Position numbers and translations under genes: made by a program. This document shows, piece after piece, positions 7,846 through 16,241 of a DNA stretch of 40,095 bases. Source of the DNA: Mollicutes bacterium. Lineage in GTDB: Bacteria; Bacillota_I; Bacilli_A; RF39; UBA660. Numbering within the stretch: the first letter of the stretch is position 1; the number at the start of each line of letters is the position of its first letter. Below the pieces are notes generated by a model, which was given only the letters and a program-made list of their open reading frames with translations, did not search any database and was not told where the DNA came from. The stretch covers positions 1 through 40,095 of the forward strand of contig JAAYPA010000029.1 in the NCBI GenBank assembly GCA_012520055.1. Direction: 5' to 3'.

Positions 7846-8217
7846 ATGTTTAATAATATAGGTAGAAAAATTAAAAAAGTGGCTAATGTTTTTTGTTGGA
7901 TTGGTATTGTGGGTTATATTATTTTAGCTATTTGCTTATTTATCACAGCCGGTTCTTATTATAATACCGGTGATATTGTTGCTTCCGGTTTTGTAATTTT
8001 ATTTGTTGGTCCTGCCCTTTCTTGGTTAGTTAGTCTTTTCATTTATGGCTTTGGAGAATTAATTGATAAAACAAATGAAATCAACGAGAATATAAATGTT
8101 GTAAAACACAGATTAGCAAAAGGTAATACTAAAAATAAAAGAAGCAATGAAATTGAAAGATTATATTCTGAAGGATTAATATCTGAAGAAGAACATCAAT
8201 TATTAATTAGTCAATAA
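7846..8217 (+). CDS. Small membrane protein with SHOCT domain
   Basis: A 123-residue protein with two hydrophobic segments (about 15-38 and 48-72) followed by a charged helix and a C-terminal SHOCT motif, IERLYSEGLISEEEHQLL. SHOCT is a short C-terminal oligomerisation module of unknown precise role, often on small membrane proteins. Divergent from the membrane-bound XRE regulator and sharing its repeat-bearing intergenic region, so it is a likely regulatory target. The stop codon falls at the edge of the IS inverted repeat (8217), so the insertion landed right at the end of the gene; the original 3' untranslated region is probably lost. Confidence 0.75.
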   Translation: MFNNIGRKIKKVANVFCWIGIVGYIILAICLFITAGSYYNTGDIVASGFVILFVGPALSWLVSLFIYGFGELIDKTNEINENINVVKHRLAKGNTKNKRSNEIERLYSEGLISEEEHQLLISQ

Positions 8218-8269
8218 AAAAGTACATTAGAGTTAGTTTGATTAAATAAGACATCTAAAAAAAGAACAT
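8217..8269 (+). repeat. Left terminal inverted repeat of the IS
   Basis: Matches the reverse complement of 9497-9549 at 52 of 53 positions; the mismatch is at 8228. Unusually long for IS3-family ends, which are typically 20-40 bases. Confidence 0.85.
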
Positions 8270-8320
8270 ATGAGAAATCATATGTTTTTTAATTTGGTAA
8301 AATATAAATGGAGGGAAGAA

Positions 8321-8659
8321 ATGAGAAAAACAAAAAAGCATAAAACTTATACAATTGATGAAAAAAATGAAATAGTAAGAGAATATTTAAATGGTAAAAC
8401 AAGAAGTTCAGAACTGATAAGACAATATGATATCGCTTCTTTTTCAGTTCTTCAAAGATGGATAATACAATATCAAAAATATGGTTCTGTTCAAGACAAT
8501 CGTGGGAAATCTTCTAAAGGAAAAGGTAATTATACTAGAAAGAAGAAACTAGTCCCAGAACAAATGTCTAGAGAAGAATTAATTGAATATGTAAAGGCGG
8601 TTGAGGATATAAAAAAAATAACTGTCTTCCTAAAACACCAAAAGAAAAATATCAAATAA
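8321..8659 (+). CDS. IS3-family transposase OrfA
   Basis: 112 residues from ATG 8321, chosen over an earlier in-frame ATG at 8270 because GGAGG lies 6 bases upstream of it and the earlier start lies inside the inverted repeat. It carries the winged or simple helix-turn-helix of the orfA family (YTIDEKNEIVREYLNGKTR, then SFSVLQRWIIQYQKYG) used to bind the IS ends. An A8 run at 8611-8618 near the end is a slippery site: a -1 shift there leads straight into orfB, which has no usable start codon of its own before 8845. The protein itself looks intact. Confidence 0.8.
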   Translation: MRKTKKHKTYTIDEKNEIVREYLNGKTRSSELIRQYDIASFSVLQRWIIQYQKYGSVQDNRGKSSKGKGNYTRKKKLVPEQMSREELIEYVKAVEDIKKITVFLKHQKKNIK

Positions 8660-9524
8660 TTGATATTCTAAAAAGTAAATATAATATTAATTTATTATGT
8701 TTAATACTTAAATGTTCAAGGAGTGGATACTATTTTTGGATAAATTTAGGAAGACCATTATACAAGAAATATGATGAAAGTATCGCCAAAATCATATTAG
8801 AACAATACTCAAAAGATAATAGACAAGGAATTAGGAGATTACGAATGAATATAAAAAAGATATATGGAATTAAGTTAACAAATTCTACCATATATCGCTA
8901 CATGAATATTCTGAATATAAGTTCAATCATTCGTAAGAAAAAGAATAAATACTCTAAAGTCAAACATCATAAAATACCTAACTTAATCAAACGTGATTTC
9001 AATGCCATACATCCTAATCAAAAATGGAGTATAGACATAACTTATATTCATACTAATTCTGGTGTCGAATATCTTTGTGCAATTAAAGATATGTACGACA
9101 AGAGTATTGTATCATATAATCAGTCAAAATTTATGGATAATAATTTATTTTATCAACTGTAAAGCATGCGATAGAAGCAGTCCCTTATAGTAAGAGAAAA
9201 GGATTAATTCTTCATTCAGATCAGGGCGTTCATTTTACGGGAATTCAATATGGATTATTATTAAAGCATAATAAAATAAGACGAAGTTGTTCTTATAAGG
9301 GAAGTTGTGTTGATAATGTACCAATAGAATCTTTCTTTAGTTCTTTGAAAACTGAGTGTTTATATCTTTACAAAAATATAACTAGAGAATTGTCTAGAAT
9401 ACTTGTAGATAACTACATTAAATATTATAATTATGATAGATTACAAGAAAAATTAAAAGAACTGACTCCGATTCAATATCGTCATCAATTCTCCCAATGT
9501 TCTTTTTTTAGATGTCTTATTTAA
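8617..9524 (+). pseudogene. IS3-family transposase OrfB (DDE integrase), frameshifted
   Basis: Entered by a -1 shift at the A8 run (8611-8618) the frame reads LPKTPKEKYQIIDILK and continues through HTH-like CSRSGYYFW, KWSIDITYIHT (first Asp) to a stop at 9160-9162. One base appears to be missing there (CAACTGTA where the family frame needs an extra A); restoring the frame gives VKHAIEAVPYSKRKGLILHS, then DQGVHFTG (second Asp), NVPIESFFSSLKTE (catalytic Glu) and ends at 9524 inside the right repeat. All three DDE residues survive but are split over two frames, so this copy is broken. Confidence 0.85.
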
Positions 9525-9549
9525 TCAAACTAACTCTTATGTACTTTTT
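9497..9549 (-). repeat. Right terminal inverted repeat of the IS
   Basis: Inverted partner of 8217-8269, 52 of 53 bases. The end of orfB (stop 9522-9524) lies inside it. Confidence 0.85.
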
Positions 9550-9550
9550 A

Positions 9551-10438
9551 TTATGAAAAATAAATACTTTTCATTAACACAGCACCTATTTCCTGAGTAT
9601 TAAAAGCTTCACATATGGTTATGGGTGTTAAATTTACTTCCTTAAGTGCTTTAATATAATCTTCAGCTCTAGGCATATATTCATTATCACTGTCACTGTC
9701 AAAAATCGATAATTGATTTTCTTTTGTTTTATCCCCGAAAGCTTTATGAATTTTTTCCCCTTTTTCCGTATAATCTACCGGATAGACATGAAAATGAGTT
9801 TCCTCTAAAATTTTTCTTCCTAATTCTTTTTCAATTTTATTTAAAACTGCTATAATCTGATCTGCTGAATTCATACTACCCTTTTCTCTGGCATGTAGGT
9901 GGGCTAAATCTATACATGGTCTGGCAAACTTAACTCCTTTACATATTTCAATTATTTCTTCCAAACTACCCAATTGATTTATTTTACCACCTATTTCCGG
10001 ATAAACTTTAATATTTTTAAGATCTATTTCTTTTTCAAGTGAATTAAGAATCTTAATTATTCTTTCCAATCCGGCTTTTCGATCTGTACCATAACCTCCA
10101 CCGGGATGAAATATTATTCTCTTTACATCTAATATATGAGCTAGCTCAATAGCTTTTTTTAATTCTTCTTTTGATCTTTCAACTACTTCATCATTGGCTG
10201 AGCCTAAATTAATATAATATGGTGCATGCATAGTTAAAGTAATCCCATATTGTTTGGCTAAATCACGGTATAACACGGCTTGATCTTTTTTCATACGTAT
10301 TCCGTAAGTACATTGGATTTCCATCGCATCTAAATCAAGTTCCTTCAACCATTTAAAAATATTTTCTCTTTTTTTACCATACGGAGTAGCAAAAAAATTT
10401 ATAGGAAACCCTGCTACTCCAAATATAGGTTTATTCAT
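9551..10438 (-). CDS. Endonuclease IV-like TIM-barrel protein
   Basis: A 295-residue protein of the AP endonuclease 2/xylose isomerase-like TIM-barrel group, closest in motifs to endonuclease IV, which cuts DNA at abasic sites with a three-metal centre. Candidate ligands are His71 in MHAPYYINLGS, His in IIFHPGG, Glu in VYPEIGG, Asp and His in CIDLAHLHAR, His in THFHVYPVDY and Glu in ICEAF. The DRH motif of E. coli Nfo is not conserved as such (GEKIHKAFGD sits near its place), so a related hydrolase or sugar isomerase is possible. The stop is at 9551, just beyond the IS repeat, so the gene escaped damage. A flavodoxin gene lies upstream. Confidence 0.75.
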   Translation of the reverse strand: MNKPIFGVAGFPINFFATPYGKKRENIFKWLKELDLDAMEIQCTYGIRMKKDQAVLYRDLAKQYGITLTMHAPYYINLGSANDEVVERSKEELKKAIELAHILDVKRIIFHPGGGYGTDRKAGLERIIKILNSLEKEIDLKNIKVYPEIGGKINQLGSLEEIIEICKGVKFARPCIDLAHLHAREKGSMNSADQIIAVLNKIEKELGRKILEETHFHVYPVDYTEKGEKIHKAFGDKTKENQLSIFDSDSDNEYMPRAEDYIKALKEVNLTPITICEAFNTQEIGAVLMKSIYFS

Positions 10439-10472
10439 AAAACACGTCCTTTGTTGATTTATTTCTATGAGT

Positions 10473-10913
10473 CTATTGGATAATTTTTCTAAAATACTCT
10501 CTTGCCTTATTTAAATCTTTATCATTAGGATGTTTTTTAGCTATACCACCAATATATTTAAGTGGTCCATATGTATCAAATCCTCTACAACCAAACGATC
10601 CTAATAATTTACATGATTTATCTTTAAAGATCTTTTTCATTTCTTTCGTGTAATTAGCTTTAACACCATAGGTATAGATTAAAAATACATTTTGGGAATG
10701 AGGTAAATAATCTTCGGCAAATTCTAAAATATCTTTATGGTATTTAGTATGATAAATACCGGAGGCAAAGCCAATTACATCATATTTAATTAAATCTTTT
10801 TCTTTTATTTTTTTAACATCAAATAGAGTTACATCAGCCATATCTTTAATGGCATCTAATACTTTTTTAGTATTACCATGATGCTCAGAATAATAAATAA
10901 TAGCTATTTTCAT
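10473..10913 (-). CDS. Flavodoxin-like protein
   Basis: A 146-residue flavodoxin-fold protein. The FMN phosphate loop is YYSEHHGNTKKV (residues 7-18), a variant of S/T-x-T-G-N-T; GFASGIYHTKYH (about 49-60) and the IYTYGVKAN region (about 79-88) fit the other two FMN loops. It is probably a cytoplasmic electron carrier or a small flavin-dependent oxidoreductase; the late CRGFDTYGPLK is typical of the flavodoxin_5/protoporphyrinogen-oxidase-like subgroup rather than classical flavodoxin. It precedes the endonuclease IV-like gene on the same strand with a 34-base gap; no functional link is evident. Confidence 0.82.
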   Translation of the reverse strand: MKIAIIYYSEHHGNTKKVLDAIKDMADVTLFDVKKIKEKDLIKYDVIGFASGIYHTKYHKDILEFAEDYLPHSQNVFLIYTYGVKANYTKEMKKIFKDKSCKLLGSFGCRGFDTYGPLKYIGGIAKKHPNDKDLNKAREYFRKIIQ

Positions 10914-10934
10914 GTTTCCTCCAATTAATATAAC

Positions 10935-11300
10935 CTATTTATTTCTGTAATCTTCCCACTGACTATCATATTCATTAATATTTGATAAATAGTCCTTTTG
11001 AATTTCATCGGTAATCTCTATATTATTTGATATTCGTAGTTCATTTAAATAACTGATTACTGAAAGATGAATATTATTATTTTTCATATAAACATTCATG
11101 TCTTTTTCTTCAGTTAATTCTGCATCAAAAAATCTTTTGATTAAGTAATCTTTCAAATTCTCATCTGGAATATTAATATCATTTGTTTTTAATAAATCCA
11201 ATAAATAAAGGATTAATTCTTGATGTCTTTGTTCATTTCTAGGTAATATAGTTTCTTCTCTTTTTCCTATATCACCGGGATTAACATAATTATCTTGCAT
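10935..11300 (-). CDS. Hypothetical acidic protein, 121 residues
   Basis: Not recognised. ATG 11300 is chosen over an upstream TTG (11321) because AAAAGG lies at the right distance before it. The protein is soluble, acidic and helical with two similar halves: NDINIPDENLKDYLIKRF and NNIEITDEIQKDYLSNIN look like repeats of one unit of about 45-50 residues, each with I-x-(I/P)-x-x-x-(I/L)-(Q/K)-(K/D)-D-Y-L. No catalytic motif, signal or membrane segment is visible. It is 21 bases upstream of the flavodoxin gene and may share its transcript. Confidence 0.6.
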   Translation of the reverse strand: MQDNYVNPGDIGKREETILPRNEQRHQELILYLLDLLKTNDINIPDENLKDYLIKRFFDAELTEEKDMNVYMKNNNIHLSVISYLNELRISNNIEITDEIQKDYLSNINEYDSQWEDYRNK

Positions 11301-11369
11301 AATTAAACACCTTTTCCACAAAGTGGACCCTTTCTTCTATTATATTAAGTGCAAAATTAAATAGGTCTA

Positions 11370-12554
11370 TTATTTTTTTGTCAAAATACAAATTGTTTCA
11401 AAATGATAAGTTTGAGGAAACATGTCAAATAAATAACATTCTTTTATACAGTATTTATCTTTTAGTTTTTTTAAATCTCTTGATAAGGTATGAGGATTAC
11501 ATGACATATATATTATACTGCCTACATTTAAATTTAATATATGTTCCATAGTTTTCTTATTGATTCCACTTCTCGGAGGATCTACAATAATTAAATCTAT
11601 GTTATCTTTAATTTCACTTATCTTAGAACTATCTCCTAAAAGATAATAATTATTTTCTTGCTTATTCATTTTAGCATTTAACAAAGCATCTTTAATAGAT
11701 GAATAAGAATTTTCTATACCATATAGTTTTTCTTTATTTATAACGGTACCTAAAACACCTACTCCACAATATAAATCTATCATATTTGTGGTATTTGTTT
11801 TAGATAATATTTTAAATATTTCTTTTAAAATATCTATATTTACTTGAAAAAATGAATTAATAGATACTTTAAATAAATAATTATCGATAAATTCAATAAA
11901 GGAATCTTGTCCATAATATATTTTATCATTGATTATTATACCTAATAATCTATTATCTTTTTTTAATTCTTCAATATCTACTTCATATTTAGATTCTGTA
12001 TTTATACTAATTAATATTTCATCATTATAGTTAGAACGTATTACTATTTCACCGGTTGCTATTTTAAATAAGTCTTGTCTTTTAATAATTTTATTAATGG
12101 ATTCTTTTGCTATTAAACATTGATTGATAGAAACAAATTGATGACTTTGATTTTCATAATATCCCCATTTATAATTCTCAATCTTTAAAGTTACTTTATT
12201 TCGGTAATAATAATTTTTAGGACTTTCAATAACTATTGGATTGACATCTAAATGACAATTACTTTTAATAAGACTTACAAACTCTGTTTTTTTAAAATGT
12301 AATTGTTCTTTAAAATGAGATAAATTACATCCACCACATTCTTCATAGTAAGGACACTTTGGTATAACTCTCTCCGGACTTGTAGTTAAGTAATCTATAA
12401 CTTTTCCTTCGGCAAAACTCTTTTTTTCTTTAGTTATTTCAATTAAGACTTCTTCACCTGGTAAAGCGTTTTCAATAAAAATAATCTTTTTATCCAGATA
12501 GGCTATTCCTCTACCAAAATAATCTAGTTTTTCAGTTGTTAACTTTATAGGCAT
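11370..12554 (-). CDS. 23S rRNA (uracil-5)-methyltransferase, TrmA/RlmD family
   Basis: A 394-residue class I SAM methyltransferase that methylates uracil C5 in 23S rRNA (or tRNA). The first 57 residues form a TRAM RNA-binding domain (DYFGRGIAYLDKK, ALPGEEV). An iron-sulphur site is indicated by Cys67, Cys73 and Cys76 (CPYYEECGGC) with a fourth in NQCLIAK. SAM motifs are MIDLYCGVGVLG and LIIVDPPRSGI; the catalytic cysteine is in MSCNPHTLSRDL. Somewhat short of the usual 430-460 residues but complete. The start overlaps the end of the pseudouridine synthase gene by 23 bases, so the two rRNA-modifying enzymes are coupled. RlmD versus RlmCD specificity cannot be read here. Confidence 0.9.
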   Translation of the reverse strand: MPIKLTTEKLDYFGRGIAYLDKKIIFIENALPGEEVLIEITKEKKSFAEGKVIDYLTTSPERVIPKCPYYEECGGCNLSHFKEQLHFKKTEFVSLIKSNCHLDVNPIVIESPKNYYYRNKVTLKIENYKWGYYENQSHQFVSINQCLIAKESINKIIKRQDLFKIATGEIVIRSNYNDEILISINTESKYEVDIEELKKDNRLLGIIINDKIYYGQDSFIEFIDNYLFKVSINSFFQVNIDILKEIFKILSKTNTTNMIDLYCGVGVLGTVINKEKLYGIENSYSSIKDALLNAKMNKQENNYYLLGDSSKISEIKDNIDLIIVDPPRSGINKKTMEHILNLNVGSIIYMSCNPHTLSRDLKKLKDKYCIKECYLFDMFPQTYHFETICILTKK

Positions 12555-13251
12555 ATAATTTCTTTACTTCCTTTATTGAAAGTTCTCTATAGTCTCCACT
12601 TTTAAGATTGTCTAAGGTTAAAAAACCATATTCTACTCTACTTAATTTATCTACTAAGTATCCCATTTTTGCAAAAATATTTTTAATAATATGATTTCTG
12701 CCTTCGATGATAGATACTTCTACGATGGAAGAATCTTTATTTAAATCATTTTTTTTAATTTTTACTCTGGTTGGAGTACATTTAATTCCATCAATCACTA
12801 TACCTTTTTTTAATTTATGATAATCATCTATTGCAAAAGCTTTATTTAATTTAACTATATATTTCTTTTCAACATGATTACTGGGATGCATTAAAATATT
12901 AGATAATTCTCCATCATTAGTCAAAATAAGCAGTCCGGTAGTATCGTAATCTAGTCTGCCGACTGGATATATTCTTTTATCGGTTTCTATTAAATCTATA
13001 ACGGTTTTTCTTCCCTTTTCATCACTGTTGGTAGTAACTATACCTCTTGGTTTATTTAATAAATAATAAACCTTATCTTCTTTACGTAAGGTTACTCCAT
13101 CAACGGTTATAATATCACTAGGTGATACTTTAGTACCTAAAGTTGTTACTTTTTCCCCATTAACATATACTTTTCCTTGAACAATTAATTCCTCAGCTTT
13201 TCTTCTAGATGTATATCCCGATTCAGCTATGACTTTTTGTAAACGTTCCAA
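12532..13251 (-). CDS. rluB: rRNA pseudouridine synthase, RsuA/RluB family
   Basis: A 239-residue enzyme that isomerises uridine in rRNA. Residues 1-60 are an S4 RNA-binding domain (RLQKVIAESGYTSRRKAEEL, KVYVNGEKV). The catalytic motif is GRLDYDTTGLLILTNDG with the nucleophilic Asp; NRPRG-like LNKPRGIVTT precedes it, and IIEGRNHIIKNIFA matches the late family motif. In Bacillus, rluB follows the dacB-spmA-spmB genes, and the same order is kept here, which supports RluB (23S rRNA, helix 89/90 region) over RsuA or RluE/F. Gap to spmB is 29 bases. Confidence 0.9.
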   Translation of the reverse strand: MERLQKVIAESGYTSRRKAEELIVQGKVYVNGEKVTTLGTKVSPSDIITVDGVTLRKEDKVYYLLNKPRGIVTTNSDEKGRKTVIDLIETDKRIYPVGRLDYDTTGLLILTNDGELSNILMHPSNHVEKKYIVKLNKAFAIDDYHKLKKGIVIDGIKCTPTRVKIKKNDLNKDSSIVEVSIIEGRNHIIKNIFAKMGYLVDKLSRVEYGFLTLDNLKSGDYRELSIKEVKKLYAYKVNN

Positions 13252-13280
13252 TGATAATCACCCAGTTAATTTTAACATAA

Positions 13281-13799
13281 TTAGAAAAATAAGTATACCA
13301 GTAAAAAGGAGACAATTATTCCACATAAATCGGAAAATAAACCCACAGATAAAGCATACCTATTTTTATTTATACCAACACTGGCATAATAAAGTGCTAT
13401 AACATATAGGGTGGTATCTGATGAACCTTGAATGACACTAGCAAGTAATCCCATAGTTGAGTCAGGACCATATTCTTTAAAAATATTTGACATAATAGCC
13501 AAAGTACTTGATCCAGATATACTTCTTAAAAAACACATTGGTAATATATCTGATGATAATCCCAAATTTTCTAAAAATGGTTGTAAAAATTTAAACAAAT
13601 CATGAATAAGATTACTTTTTATTAAAATATTGATGGCAAATAACATACCAACAATATTAGGAAGAATTTTAACAGTCATAGATAGACCATTCTTAGCACC
13701 GATTAAAAATTCATCATATATATTTATTTTTTTCTTAAAACCATAAAAGACAATAAAAAATACTAAAAGAGGTAGAGCTATAAAACTAACTGTTGCCAT
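13281..13799 (-). CDS. spmB: Spore maturation protein B (SpmB)
   Basis: A 172-residue membrane protein of the nucleoside-transporter gate (Gate) family. SpmA and SpmB together are needed for full dehydration of the spore core in Bacillus. Family features: MATVSFIALPLLVFFIVFYG, LIGAKNGLSM, and LRSISGSSTLAIMSNIF followed by QGSSDTTLYVIALYY and SVGLFSDLCGI. Length equals Bacillus SpmB (178). Its start overlaps the end of spmA by 14 bases. Confidence 0.93.
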   Translation of the reverse strand: MATVSFIALPLLVFFIVFYGFKKKINIYDEFLIGAKNGLSMTVKILPNIVGMLFAINILIKSNLIHDLFKFLQPFLENLGLSSDILPMCFLRSISGSSTLAIMSNIFKEYGPDSTMGLLASVIQGSSDTTLYVIALYYASVGINKNRYALSVGLFSDLCGIIVSFLLVYLFF

Positions 13800-14370
13800 T
13801 TTTTCTCCTTATCAAATAATCTAAAGTTAAACCTCCAATTTGAGCAGATAAAGTAGCAATTAAACAAGCCGGAATGACAATAGTTGGATTTTCACTGCCA
13901 TACATCATTCTCAAAGAAATAATAGTTGTAGGAATAAGAGTTACACCTGCCGTATTTAAAACTAAAAATGTAATCATGGAAGTTGTTGCTCTTTTTTTAT
14001 CGGTATTTAATTCCTGTAATTTTTCCATTGCCTTTAAACCAAAAGGTGTGGCAGCTGAATCTAGTCCGGCCATATTAACGGCAACATTACTGGCAATATA
14101 ACCAATTGATTCATGTCCTTTAGGTATTTTAGGAAATAGTTTTGATAATATAGGAGTCATGATTTCGGCAATTCTTTTGATTAAGCCACTTGTTTCTGCA
14201 ATTCTCATTAGTCCCATCCAAATAACTAAAAGAGGTGCTATTTCTTTTATTAAATTAAAACCATCTTTCCCACTTTGTAAAATAACATTATTTATTTCCA
14301 TAATGTTACCATTAATTAAGCTATAAACTATTCCAACTAAAATAAATACTCCCCAAATAATGTTAACCAT
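13786..14370 (-). CDS. spmA: Spore maturation protein A (SpmA)
   Basis: A 194-residue Gate-family membrane protein, partner of SpmB. Features are MVNIIWGVFILVGIVYSLING, LVIWMGLMRIAETSGLI, NVAVNMAGLDSAATPFGLKA and TSMITFLVLNTAGVTLIPT. Length equals Bacillus SpmA (196). The start overlaps the end of the D,D-carboxypeptidase gene by 8 bases and the end overlaps spmB by 14, so the three are translated as a unit, as in the Bacillus dacB-spmA-spmB operon. Confidence 0.93.
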   Translation of the reverse strand: MVNIIWGVFILVGIVYSLINGNIMEINNVILQSGKDGFNLIKEIAPLLVIWMGLMRIAETSGLIKRIAEIMTPILSKLFPKIPKGHESIGYIASNVAVNMAGLDSAATPFGLKAMEKLQELNTDKKRATTSMITFLVLNTAGVTLIPTTIISLRMMYGSENPTIVIPACLIATLSAQIGGLTLDYLIRRKNGNS

Positions 14371-15418
14371 TTAAACCAAACATCCTTTTTATTTTTTGCC
14401 ATAAAGTTAATTTTTTTTTAAGTTTTACTTCTTCTTTAAATATTTTTTCTTGATGATAAGTTTTACCATTTAAAATAACTTCCACTTCTCCAATAACATT
14501 AGTAACATTTTCCTCATAATAATTGATTTTTAAATTAACTTTTTTTAATTCATTTTTCGATAAAGTCATTTTAATATCATTTTTGATATAGGTATTAGTA
14601 TATTTAGTTTCAATAAAACCTTTTTTTACCAATATATAATTTTTATAACTTTCAAAATATTTATTATATAAATCTTCATGATCTTTAAAATCATTACCAT
14701 CTTTAAAAGTTACAACTGTTAAATTCATATTATCTTTAGAAGCAGTTGTAACTAAAGTTCTTCTAGCCAGTTCCGTAAAACCTGTCTTTCCCCCGGTACA
14801 ATATTCATAAGTATTAAGTAAACGATTTTTATTATGCCATATATAGGTTTTATAATTAGTAGTTACTTGATATTTTTTAGTAGAAGTAATTTTTTGAAAA
14901 ACATGATTTTTAATAGCATAACCAGACAGTACTCCCATATCATAAACCGAAGATTTATTACCTACATTACCTTTTTCTTCTAAACCATGATTATTTAAAA
15001 AAATTGTATTTTCCATACCTAAAGATTTAGCTGTTTCATTCATTAATAAAACAAAACCCTCCATTGATCCTCCCACATGTTTGGCAAGGGCCATAGCAGC
15101 ATCATTACCACTCCTAAGCATTAGCCCATATAAAAGATCTTCAACTTTTATTTTTTCACCTACTTCAACATAAATACCACTACCATAGCTTTTTAATACT
15201 TCTTCACCTATGGTAACCATCTCTTGTAAATCAGAATTATTAATTACTACCATAGCTGTCATTATTTTAGTTGTTGAAGCAATAAGATAAGGAGTATGGA
15301 TATTACTTCCTTCTAAAACCCGATTATTATCCGTATCCATAACAATATAGGCAGAAGCCGAAATCGCCTTAACATTTAAAGGTATAAATAAGATTAAAAG
15401 TAGTAAAATTCTTTTCAT
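14363..15418 (-). CDS. D-alanyl-D-alanine carboxypeptidase (DacB/DacF type)
   Basis: A 351-residue low-molecular-weight penicillin-binding protein (peptidase S11) that trims D-Ala from peptidoglycan stem peptides. From ATG 15418 it opens with a signal peptide (MKRILLLLILFIPLNVKAIS); the longer reading to 15472 would bury that signal. Catalytic motifs are S48-T-T-K51, LRSGNDAA, and TGGKTGF. A C-terminal region (about 255-351) corresponds to the PBP5 C-domain and ends in a basic amphipathic tail (KKKLTLWQKIKRMFGL) that should bind the membrane. Position before spmA-spmB points to a role in spore cortex synthesis, like Bacillus DacB or DacF. Confidence 0.9.
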   Translation of the reverse strand: MKRILLLLILFIPLNVKAISASAYIVMDTDNNRVLEGSNIHTPYLIASTTKIMTAMVVINNSDLQEMVTIGEEVLKSYGSGIYVEVGEKIKVEDLLYGLMLRSGNDAAMALAKHVGGSMEGFVLLMNETAKSLGMENTIFLNNHGLEEKGNVGNKSSVYDMGVLSGYAIKNHVFQKITSTKKYQVTTNYKTYIWHNKNRLLNTYEYCTGGKTGFTELARRTLVTTASKDNMNLTVVTFKDGNDFKDHEDLYNKYFESYKNYILVKKGFIETKYTNTYIKNDIKMTLSKNELKKVNLKINYYEENVTNVIGEVEVILNGKTYHQEKIFKEEVKLKKKLTLWQKIKRMFGLNG

Positions 15419-15446
15419 AGCATCACATTTAAACTTATGTTTTAAA

Positions 15447-15473
15447 ATAAAAAAAATGCTTTTGATAAGCATT
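15447..15473 (-). terminator. Rho-independent terminator after the prepilin peptidase gene
   Basis: On the minus strand AATGCTT/AAGCATT pair around a 5-base loop and run into eight T; begins right after the stop codon at 15474. It separates the pilus genes from the spore cortex operon. Confidence 0.75.
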
Positions 15474-16232
15474 TTATGTGACTTTAAATAAAGCTTGTAA
15501 GAACTCTAAAATCATATTTGAGTTACAAAAACATATAAACAAACTAGTTACTAAAAAAGGCCCAAAAGGAAGCATGCCATCTTCATTTTTAATCGAAATA
15601 TATACAGCGTAAGGAAAAGCTAAAAAGGAAGCAAACATGACATAAAATAATCCTACCGGAACTCCTAAAACCATCCCGGCTAAAAAGGATAATTTAATAT
15701 CTCCTCCACCTAAAGATTCTTTTTTAAATAAGAAATTGCCTATCAACATTAAGACATAAACAAAGATAAAGATAACTAATCCATAGCCTAAACTAATAAG
15801 TGTTTTATCAATTCCCTGATAAATAATCTCAATAACAGTTATTAATACTCCACCAGCAATAAGTACTTCATCTAAAATAATCATATATTTAGAGTCCGTA
15901 ATAAATATTAAAACTACTAAACTTGCTAGAACTAATGATATATAGAACTCATAACTGAACCCAAATAATTTATAACTAATGGTAAAAAGAAGCGCTGTCA
16001 GTAATTCCATTCCCGGATACATAAAAGATATTTTTTCTTTACAGGATTTACATCTTCCTTTTAAAAATATATAGGAAATGACAGGTATATTTTCCCACCA
16101 AGCTAATTTATGATTACATTTTAAACAGTGACTACCCGGTTTAATTATTGAATTTTTATTGGGTAATCTTAAACCTACCACATTATAAAATGATCCTAAT
16201 ATTAAACCAATAATAAATATTAATACTCCCAT
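15474..16232 (-). CDS. Prepilin peptidase (PilD/GspO, A24)
   Basis: A 252-residue integral membrane aspartic protease that cleaves and N-methylates type IV prepilin leaders. The N-terminal methylase part has LGSFYNVVGLRLP and the zinc cysteine pairs CLKCNHK and CKSCKEK (about 38-70). The two catalytic aspartates are expected in FITDSKYMII (first) and SLGGGDIKL (GxGDxK motif, second). About seven hydrophobic segments. It is separated by 9 bases from the PilC-like gene. A likely substrate in the window is the pseudopilin at 22012-22458, which has a standard GFTLVE site. Confidence 0.93.
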   Translation of the reverse strand: MGVLIFIIGLILGSFYNVVGLRLPNKNSIIKPGSHCLKCNHKLAWWENIPVISYIFLKGRCKSCKEKISFMYPGMELLTALLFTISYKLFGFSYEFYISLVLASLVVLIFITDSKYMIILDEVLIAGGVLITVIEIIYQGIDKTLISLGYGLVIFIFVYVLMLIGNFLFKKESLGGGDIKLSFLAGMVLGVPVGLFYVMFASFLAFPYAVYISIKNEDGMLPFGPFLVTSLFICFCNSNMILEFLQALFKVT

Positions 16233-16241
16233 AATTACCCC

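Larger units (their letters stand above)
8217..9549 (+). mobile_element. IS3-family insertion sequence, probably inactive
   Basis: About 1.33 kb bounded by near-identical 53-base inverted repeats (8217-8269 and 9497-9549) and carrying the orfA/orfB pair of an IS3-family element. orfB has a one-base deletion that stops it early, so the copy is unlikely to move on its own. The exact ends and the target duplication cannot be fixed, because the outermost bases are A/T runs. It sits precisely between the stop codons of two convergent genes. Confidence 0.88.

Noticed and set aside
13874-14101. Plus-strand ORF of 75 codons inside spmA
   Set aside because: Mirror reading of the real spmA gene, without ribosome site or family signal.
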